Positions 6,479 to 10,472 of a stretch of 19,397 nucleotides of DNA are shown here, in pieces. A program made the translations under genes and the position numbers. Within the stretch, counting starts at the first letter, position 1. Every line of letters begins with the position of its first letter. Source of the DNA: Candidatus Nomurabacteria bacterium GW2011_GWF2_43_8 (GTDB lineage: Bacteria > Patescibacteriota > Minisyncoccia > Phycocordibacterales > UBA9973); the NCBI GenBank assembly GCA_001000035.1, contig LCGX01000039.1, positions 2,194 to 21,590 of the forward strand. Direction: 5' to 3'. The notes below the pieces were generated by a model. The model ran no database searches, was not told the DNA's origin, and was given only the letters and a program-made list of their open reading frames with translations.

Positions 6479-7126
6479 ATGAAAAACAAAAATTTACAAG
6501 GAGGTTTTGCGCCGATGCTTATCATCGCGATTATCGCGGTCTTGGTTGTCGGCGGGGGAGCATATATGGCGACCAAGAACAAGCAGGCGAAAAACGCCGA
6601 GCTTGAGGACAATCTGGATACCCAGGCCAATGCCAACGCGGATGCCAATGCTAACGCAAACGCCAATCTCGGCGTCAACGCCAAGAATTCGCTCCGCTCG
6701 CTTCTCGGGCTTGGCCAGAGCACCAAGTGCACTTTTTCCAATACCGTTGCTGATGTGAGTTCTTCCGGCACGATTTATCTCGGAGCCGATGGCGACATGC
6801 GCGGAGAGTTTGAATCCAAGGTAGGCACACAGGCGGCTGTTTCTTCCAATATGATTGTCAAAGACGGCGTCACGTTTACCTGGAGCGGGACGCAGGGAGT
6901 GAAGATGACTACGGCCGGCGCCGATGCGAGCGCGCAAGCGCAGGCCAATAAATATGTCGATATGGACGCGCAAATGGATTATGATTGTTCCGCCTGGACT
7001 CGCGACGAATCCAAGTTTACCATTCCGACCGGCGTGAACTTTGTGGATTTGGAATCTATGATGAGGGGCTCCGTTTTGCCGTCGGGTGTAAATTGGGATG
7101 GGACGATAAAAGGGAAAACACAGTAG
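6479..7126 (+). CDS. Exported or anchored protein with pilin-like N-terminus and Ala/Asn repeat
   Basis: A 215-residue protein. The start, MKNKNLQGGFAPMLIIAIIAVLVVGGG, has a short basic leader, then Gly-Phe and a long hydrophobic stretch. This resembles a type IV prepilin cleavage site, although Glu5 of true pilins is absent (APMLI instead of TLIEL). An Ala/Asn/Asp low-complexity linker follows (about 49-65), then a soluble domain with CTFSNTVADVSSSGTIYLGADGDMRGEF and a second cysteine near the end (YDCSAW). Two cysteines could form a disulphide. The C-terminal domain looks like the beta-rich domains of uncharacterised Parcubacteria surface proteins; no named family was recognised. Confidence 0.72.
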   Translation: MKNKNLQGGFAPMLIIAIIAVLVVGGGAYMATKNKQAKNAELEDNLDTQANANADANANANANLGVNAKNSLRSLLGLGQSTKCTFSNTVADVSSSGTIYLGADGDMRGEFESKVGTQAAVSSNMIVKDGVTFTWSGTQGVKMTTAGADASAQAQANKYVDMDAQMDYDCSAWTRDESKFTIPTGVNFVDLESMMRGSVLPSGVNWDGTIKGKTQ

Positions 7127-7131
7127 CATGT

Positions 7132-7137
7132 TATAAT
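7132..7137 (+). promoter_or_regulatory. Extended -10 promoter of the microprotein gene
   Basis: TGT-TATAAT followed by TGAAGC and a predicted start at A7144 in ATTAATAGC. The leader to the ATG at 7167 is 23 nt and AT-rich. Confidence 0.6.
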
Positions 7138-7166
7138 TGAAGCATTAATAGCATAACTATATTTTT

Positions 7167-7226
7167 ATGGCCAAAGGAGACGGACACAGAAAAGAAAAAA
7201 AGAAACCAAAGAAGGCGAAAAAATAG
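7167..7226 (+). CDS. 19-residue lysine-rich microprotein
   Basis: The frame reads MAKGDGHRKEKKKPKKAKK and then TAG. It has its own extended -10 promoter and AT-rich leader, and a strong intrinsic terminator begins 9 nt after the stop, so it is a complete transcription unit. More than half of the residues are Lys or Arg, which suggests binding to RNA, ribosome or nucleic acid, but no function is known to me. The last nine codons and the terminator recur at 8101-8167 with synonymous changes (AAG/AAA, AAA/AAG, TAG/TAA), which supports selection on the peptide. Confidence 0.6.
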   Translation: MAKGDGHRKEKKKPKKAKK

Positions 7227-7235
7227 CTTTCTCCC

Positions 7236-7261
7236 AAAAAGCACCGACAAGGGTGCTTTTT
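7236..7261 (+). terminator. Intrinsic terminator of the microprotein gene
   Basis: AAAAAGCACC pairs with GGTGCTTTTT around a short GACAAG-type loop, with the U-tract in the right arm. It is nearly identical to the terminator at 8142-8167. Confidence 0.8.
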
Positions 7262-7314
7262 GAATGTTGTCAAGATGGGGGGACCTGTTCTTCCGGGGCC
7301 CTTTGTCCTTCTGA

Positions 7315-7334
7315 ATCCCTGTGCGAAAAAGGAC
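7315..7334 (+). repeat. Intergenic hairpin, member of a repeated family
   Basis: GTCCTT pairs with AAGGAC around a loop containing CTGAATCCCTGTGCGAA. The same layout, with loop sequence ARCCYTGnGCGAA, occurs twice at 9688-9746. All three lie just before a TTGAATT promoter. Confidence 0.5.
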
Positions 7335-7348
7335 GGGCTCTAATGGGA

Positions 7349-7377
7349 TTGAATTATGAGTTAACATATGTTAACCT
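7349..7377 (+). promoter_or_regulatory. Promoter and palindromic operator of the toxin-antitoxin pair
   Basis: TTGAAT (7349-7354), a 17-nt spacer, then TAACCT (7372-7377). The predicted start falls on the ATG at 7384, so the mRNA is leaderless. A perfect 16-bp palindrome, GTTAACATATGTTAAC (7360-7375), fills the spacer and overlaps the -10. This is the expected position for an autorepressing antitoxin operator. Confidence 0.65.
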
Positions 7378-7383
7378 ATAAAT

Positions 7384-7668
7384 ATGCCTAAAAACAAAAG
7401 TGTTTTGGTAAATATAAATAAAAAATATTTTTCTGCCCCAGAAATGGCAGAACTTCTTGGTGTGAGCAGAACGGCTATTTTTAAAAAGATAAAATCCGGC
7501 GCAATTAAATCTGAAAAGGTGGGAAGAAATTATGTAATACCGAGAGAAGAATATGAAACGGTTATCGGGTTATTTGTGTCTGAAAAGAGAAAACACGAAA
7601 TAAAAGATGCAGTTGATAAAGTTGTCAGTGAATATGAAGATGCATTAAAAAAACTTGGGAAAGAATAA
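7384..7668 (+). CDS. HTH antitoxin of a Doc-type toxin-antitoxin system
   Basis: A 94-residue protein. Residues about 14-48 form an excisionase or MerR-like helix-turn-helix: FSAPEMAELLGVSRTAIFKKIKSGAIKSEKVGRNYVIPREEY. The C-terminal part (about 60-94, EKRKHEIKDAVDKVVSEYEDALKKLG) is a charged helix of the kind that wraps and inhibits a toxin. It precedes the Doc gene by 2 nt, as in type II systems, and its promoter carries a perfect palindrome, so it is predicted to repress its own operon with the toxin as corepressor. The HTH class differs from Phd of phage P1; pairing of excisionase-like antitoxins with Fic/Doc toxins occurs in other bacteria. Confidence 0.83.
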   Translation: MPKNKSVLVNINKKYFSAPEMAELLGVSRTAIFKKIKSGAIKSEKVGRNYVIPREEYETVIGLFVSEKRKHEIKDAVDKVVSEYEDALKKLGKE

Positions 7669-7670
7669 CC

Positions 7671-8102
7671 ATGCCTCGTCGGCCTATAAAAAGAATTACT
7701 GTCGCTGAAGTTGAACTTATTGCTTTTGAACTTGCTAAAAAGTTAATGGAGTGGAATGAACCTATCCCTGACTTTGAAACTCGTTTCCCTTTAAAACTTG
7801 AAAGTTGTATTGAAACACCGTTTCAAACTTTCGATCGTAAAAGTTTATACAACGGACTTGTAGCCAAGGCTGCAATTATGTTTTATCTGATGGTTAAAAA
7901 TCATCCTTTTCAAAATGGAAATAAAAGAATTGCTGTTACGACGCTCCTTGTATTTTTAATTAGCAATCACCGGATACCTAAAGCGAGCAATCAAGATATC
8001 TACGAGTTTGCCCGAAATGTTGCGGAAAGTAAGCCAGAGAATAAAGACCATGAAATTAAAAAGATAAATGATTTTATAGAGTCAATGTCAGAAAAAGTCT
8101 AA
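7671..8102 (+). CDS. doc: Fic/Doc family toxin (death-on-curing type)
   Basis: A 143-residue protein of Doc length. The active-site loop reads HPFQNGNKR at residues 78-86 (followed by IAVTTLLVFL). This matches the Doc form HxFxx(A/G)NKR, in which Lys replaces the second Gly of the canonical Fic motif HPFx(D/E)GNGRxxR. P1 Doc uses this loop to phosphorylate elongation factor Tu and stop translation, so the same activity is likely, with His78 as the key residue. The start is fixed by the 2-nt gap after the antitoxin. Just past its stop lies a relic of the lysine-rich microprotein and a terminator, so the toxin gene uses a terminator copied from another gene. Confidence 0.86.
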   Translation: MPRRPIKRITVAEVELIAFELAKKLMEWNEPIPDFETRFPLKLESCIETPFQTFDRKSLYNGLVAKAAIMFYLMVKNHPFQNGNKRIAVTTLLVFLISNHRIPKASNQDIYEFARNVAESKPENKDHEIKKINDFIESMSEKV

Positions 8103-8133
8103 AAAAAAGAAACCAAAGAAAGCGAAGAAATAA
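8101..8133 (+). pseudogene. Relic 3' end of the lysine-rich microprotein gene
   Basis: In frame, the bases read KKKKPKKAKK and TAA, overlapping the stop codon of the Doc gene. It matches the end of the microprotein at 7167-7226, with synonymous codon changes only. The similarity continues through the terminator to about 8170. Confidence 0.65.
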
Positions 8134-8141
8134 CTTTCTCC

Positions 8142-8167
8142 AAAAAGCACCCGCAAGGGTGCTTTTT
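8142..8167 (+). terminator. Intrinsic terminator of the toxin-antitoxin operon
   Basis: AAAAAGCACCC pairs perfectly with GGGTGCTTTTT around a GCAA tetraloop. It is a copy of the terminator at 7236-7261. Confidence 0.85.
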
Positions 8168-8200
8168 GGAGGTGACAAGAACTGTTTTTGCAAGAATGAG

Positions 8201-8329
8201 AAAGATAGAAATGAAAAAGGCTCCTTAGGCAGTTAGCCGTTCGGAACCTTTTTCGTCGTAATATGGGTAGTATAGCAATTTCAGACAAAAAGTCAAGCCC
8301 TTGTGGATTACTATTTTACCCTTATTTAA
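8201..8329 (+). repeat. Left copy of a 129-130 bp direct repeat, with terminator hairpin
   Basis: This stretch is largely identical to 10275-10404, with one variable patch of about 25 nt in the middle. It contains the frame KIEMKKAP and TAG, which is the exact end of the NYN protein. It then has a hairpin (8214-8253, AAAAAGGCTCC against GGAACCTTTTT with one mismatch) and a conserved tail GGATTACTATTTTACCC. Here it has no intact gene in front, so it is a relic. The full gap 8134-8474 (over 300 nt) otherwise holds only a terminator and the promoter at 8366-8394. Confidence 0.75.
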
Positions 8330-8365
8330 CTTCTTAAATCCAAATCCGCAAGGGCGCTTTTTGGG

Positions 8366-8394
8366 TTGTTAAAATGAGGTGGAAAGAGTAGAAT
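8366..8394 (+). promoter_or_regulatory. Promoter upstream of the HD gene
   Basis: TTGTTA, a 17-nt G-rich spacer ending GGAAAGAG, then TAGAAT (8389-8394). The predicted start is about 8401, giving a 74-nt leader to the ATG at 8475. The spacer resembles those of the promoters at 9137, 9747 and 10437. Confidence 0.5.
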
Positions 8395-8474
8395 GAAAAA
8401 ACACAAGAAATAGCTTTCATCATTCAAAATTGCCCTGAAATTTATTTTCCACTGCGCAAAAATTCAATAATTTT

Positions 8475-9020
8475 ATGCCATTACCGACCAAAGTAGAAGC
8501 GCGAACGCTTTTAAAAGAACATGTGAAAGATGAATATCAGAGATACCATGCTGGGATGGTGGCGTCCGCCCTCGAGGGCTACGCGAAAGTTTTTGCCGCG
8601 GATGAGAATTTGTGGTATATCACCGGGCTTCTGCACGATATTGATTTCGAAGAGTATCCGGACCTGCATCCGGCGGAATCTCTCAAATGGTTTGCGAAGT
8701 GGGGCTACCCGGAGGAATTGATTCACGCGGTCGAAGCGCATGCGTACGGCTATCACGGGTTTACCACGCTTCCCGACACCAAGCTCTCCTCCGCGCTCAT
8801 GGCCTGCGATGAGATCTCTGGAATTTTCTATGCGTACCGTAAATTAAATCCCGTTCCGTACGGCGAGATGAAAGTAAGCTCTATCAAGAAACGACTGGCC
8901 GAAAAGGGTTTTGCCTCCGGCATTGATCGAGAATCGATAAAAAGAGGCTGCGAAGCGCTGGGTATTGCTCTCGATGAGCATATAGCCAATTTGATTAAAT
9001 TCCTCGCAGAGTCCCGTTAG
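8475..9020 (+). CDS. HD domain metal-dependent phosphohydrolase
   Basis: A 181-residue protein with the full set of HD residues: His25 (YHAGMVA), His54-Asp55 (GLLHDIDFE), His84 and His89 (HAVEAHAYGY) and Asp112 (MACDEISG). The layout fits small stand-alone HD hydrolases acting on nucleotides or related phosphoesters in the cytoplasm; the substrate cannot be read from the sequence. Its base composition is richer in G and C than the nuclease genes that follow, closer to the core genes at the left of the window. The next gene follows two hairpins and a promoter, so it is transcribed separately. Confidence 0.8.
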   Translation: MPLPTKVEARTLLKEHVKDEYQRYHAGMVASALEGYAKVFAADENLWYITGLLHDIDFEEYPDLHPAESLKWFAKWGYPEELIHAVEAHAYGYHGFTTLPDTKLSSALMACDEISGIFYAYRKLNPVPYGEMKVSSIKKRLAEKGFASGIDRESIKRGCEALGIALDEHIANLIKFLAESR

Positions 9021-9038
9021 CTTGTCGTTCAGGATTAG

Positions 9039-9077
9039 AAGTAGAATTCGCCAGAGATGTATTGTGGCTCTACTTTT
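9039..9077 (+). terminator. Probable terminator of the HD gene
   Basis: AAGTAGA (9039-9045) pairs with TCTACTT (9069-9075), with an inner CCA/TGG pairing, and TT follows. The U-tract is short. Confidence 0.45.
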
Positions 9078-9085
9078 GGGGCTTG

Positions 9086-9136
9086 TCCCGTTAGAGGCAG
9101 GACTCGCCAAGTACGTGTTCGTCGGCTCTAATGGGA
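9086..9136 (+). repeat. Long hairpin before the DUF2726 promoter
   Basis: TCCCGTTAGAG (9086-9096) pairs with CTCTAATGGGA (9126-9136), 11 bp with one G-U pair. The right arm belongs to a 20-bp sequence (GGCTCTAATGGGATTGAATT, 9124-9143) that is identical to 7336-7355 before the antitoxin gene. Confidence 0.55.
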
Positions 9137-9165
9137 TTGAATTTCGGGATGGGGAGGAGTAAAAT
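9137..9165 (+). promoter_or_regulatory. Promoter of the DUF2726 gene
   Basis: TTGAAT (9137-9142), a 17-nt G-rich spacer ending GGAG, and TAAAAT (9160-9165). The predicted start is about 9172, four bases before the ATG at 9176. Confidence 0.6.
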
Positions 9166-9175
9166 AGGTCTAATT

Positions 9176-9667
9176 ATGCCACCCGGATTTATATTTTTGC
9201 TCATAGTGGTTGTGCTCGCTGTCGTTGTGGTTTCTTTCCTAAAGGGTGAAAAAAAAGATTTATCCGTATATAAACGAAAAAATTTTCTTTTTGATACAGT
9301 CAACGAATTTAATCTATATAAGATTCTTTTAGAATTATTTGGTGACCAGTACTATATTTTCCCCCAGGTCAATTATAGCCACCTTGTAGAGGTAAAACCA
9401 ATGTCTTTTACTGAACAGAGAAAATATCGGAGTAGTATTGATCGCAAATCAGCTGATTTTGTTTTATGTGACAAAGGACGAATTGTGCCGCGGCTTGTTA
9501 TTGAGCTTGACGGTAGGGTTCATAATTTGAAAAACAAGCAAACTAGGGACAAATTCATTGATGATTTAACCAAGATCGTTGATCTTCCAATTTTACACCT
9601 TAAAACAACTGATTTCGATAGGGAATTTATAAAAAACGAGATAAATCAGAAATTAAACTCAAATTGA
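9176..9667 (+). CDS. Membrane-anchored DUF2726 nuclease-like protein
   Basis: A 163-residue protein starting at 9176; the in-frame ATG at 9131 lies upstream of and inside the promoter and is not used. Residues 4-22 form one membrane helix. The rest is a DUF2726 domain: FDTVNEFNLYKILLELFG, then IFPQVNY, then SIDRKSADFVLCDK, then PRLVIELDGRVHN and a final LPILHLKTTDF. The spacing of the Asp in KSADFVL and the Glu-Leu-Asp in VIELDG fits a PD-(D/E)XK-like nuclease core, which is how DUF2726 is usually interpreted. The membrane anchor puts the domain at the inner face of the membrane, where it could act on incoming DNA. Function inferred, not shown. Confidence 0.8.
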   Translation: MPPGFIFLLIVVVLAVVVVSFLKGEKKDLSVYKRKNFLFDTVNEFNLYKILLELFGDQYYIFPQVNYSHLVEVKPMSFTEQRKYRSSIDRKSADFVLCDKGRIVPRLVIELDGRVHNLKNKQTRDKFIDDLTKIVDLPILHLKTTDFDREFIKNEINQKLNSN

Positions 9668-9687
9668 GTATTTTTGTGGTGGATTTA

Positions 9688-9746
9688 TCCTTCTGAAGCC
9701 TTGCGCGAAGGGGGACTTCTCCTTTCATAGCCTTGGCGAAAGAGGA
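9688..9746 (+). repeat. Two tandem hairpins of a repeated family
   Basis: TCCTTC pairs with GAAGG(GG)A around CTGAAGCCTTGCGC, then TCCTTTC pairs with GAAAGAGGA around ATAGCCTTGGC. Both loops contain AGCCTTG followed by CGAA. A third member is at 7315-7334. Confidence 0.5.
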
Positions 9747-9774
9747 TTGAATTTAAGGCAGATTGGAGTAGAAT
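9747..9774 (+). promoter_or_regulatory. Promoter of the NYN gene, leaderless
   Basis: TTGAAT (9747-9752), a 16-nt spacer ending TTGGAG, and TAGAAT (9769-9774). The predicted start coincides with the GTG at 9781. Confidence 0.65.
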
Positions 9775-9780
9775 AAGTGA

Positions 9781-10302
9781 GTGAAAAATGACAAAAATTA
9801 CGCTTTCATAGATGGACAGAATTTATACATGGGTACAGCCAAAAGGGAAACCGATCCATGGAAAATTGATCTTGCGCGATTTCGCATATATCTTGAGAAA
9901 AAATATAATGTAGAAAAAGCTTTTTATTTTTTAGGATTTTTAGACGAATCACAACAATCTTTATATGAGAACATTCAAAGCTCGGGATTTATTTTAGTGT
10001 TTAGAGAGCATACATCACTTATGCTCGGTAAAAAGAAAGGCAACGTTGATTCTGATCTTATTTTATATGTTATGAAAAAACTTTATTATCGAGAAGATTT
10101 TAATAAGGTTGTACTTGTCTCTGGGGATGGTGATTACAAACAACTAGTAGATTTTTTAATTACAGAAACAAAACTTGAAAAAGTCTTATTCCCTGACAGA
10201 GAAAGAGCTTCGTCATTATATAAGAAACTTGGTGCTCCATTTTTTGCCGCACTTGATGATAGGGATGTTAGAAAAAAGATAGAAATGAAAAAGGCTCCTT
10301 AG
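9781..10302 (+). CDS. NYN/PIN-like domain protein (LabA/DUF88 type)
   Basis: A 173-residue protein starting with GTG exactly at the predicted transcription start. It shows the NYN domain in order: YAFIDGQNLYMG (Asp11, Asn14), GNVDSDLILYVM (Asp90, Asp92) and VVLVSGDGDYKQLVDFL (Asp116, Asp118). These acidic residues bind the metal ion in NYN and PIN ribonucleases, so it probably cleaves RNA. The family includes stand-alone bacterial proteins of unclear role, some next to defence genes. The last codons (KIEMKKAP, stop) lie in the 130-bp repeat whose other copy is at 8201-8329, and its terminator begins inside the coding region. It is AT-rich like the methyltransferase region that follows. Confidence 0.84.
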   Translation: MKNDKNYAFIDGQNLYMGTAKRETDPWKIDLARFRIYLEKKYNVEKAFYFLGFLDESQQSLYENIQSSGFILVFREHTSLMLGKKKGNVDSDLILYVMKKLYYREDFNKVVLVSGDGDYKQLVDFLITETKLEKVLFPDRERASSLYKKLGAPFFAALDDRDVRKKIEMKKAP

Positions 10303-10404
10303 GCAATTAACCGTTCGGAACCTTTTTCGTCGTGATATGGGTAGTATAGCAACCGGCAACATAAAAATCAAGTACCTGTGGATTACTATTTTACCCTTAT
10401 TTAA
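10275..10404 (+). repeat. Right copy of the 129-130 bp direct repeat
   Basis: It starts inside the NYN gene and includes its last codons, stop, terminator hairpin and a conserved non-coding tail (CTGTGGATTACTATTTTACC). The partner is at 8201-8329. The two copies enclose the HD, DUF2726 and NYN genes. Confidence 0.75.
10288..10327 (+). terminator. Terminator-like hairpin of the NYN gene
   Basis: AAAAAGGCTCC pairs with GGAACCTTTTT with one mismatch, around a loop that includes the stop codon. The right arm ends in five T. Confidence 0.55.
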
Positions 10405-10436
10405 TCTACTAAAAACTGATTTATCTCTGGTGTAAT

Positions 10437-10465
10437 TTGAATTTGGGGTTGGGTTGGAGTAGAAT
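10437..10465 (+). promoter_or_regulatory. Promoter of the methyltransferase gene, leaderless
   Basis: TTGAAT (10437-10442), a 17-nt spacer (TTGGGGTTGGGTTGGAG) and TAGAAT (10460-10465). The predicted start is about 10472, directly before the ATG at 10473. Confidence 0.65.
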
Positions 10466-10472
10466 GCAAATT

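Noticed and set aside
6494..7129. Long minus-strand frame opposite the exported protein gene.
   Set aside because: The plus strand has a promoter, signal segment and domain-like sequence. The minus frame has none and is His/Arg/Ile-rich, as expected from a complement.
8300..8310. DnaA box (TTGTGGATTA) in the 130-bp repeat.
   Set aside because: It is a single site with a mismatch to TTATCCACA and no cluster or AT-rich unwinding region, so there is no case for an origin.
8393..8413. A six-codon ORF (MKKHKK) resembling a third microprotein relic.
   Set aside because: The ATG lies before the predicted transcription start at 8401, and the similarity to the other two copies is limited to a few A-rich codons and AAGAAATAGCTTTC.
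9012..9096. GTCCCGTTAG at the HD gene end repeated at 9087-9096, as another gene-end duplication.
   Set aside because: Only ten bases match and the second copy is explained as one arm of a hairpin, so it is too weak to count.
7100..10440. A true integron with attC sites.
   Set aside because: No integrase gene is present and no clear GTTRRRY/RYYYAAC core was found. The shared modules include promoters and gene ends, which differ from attC structure.
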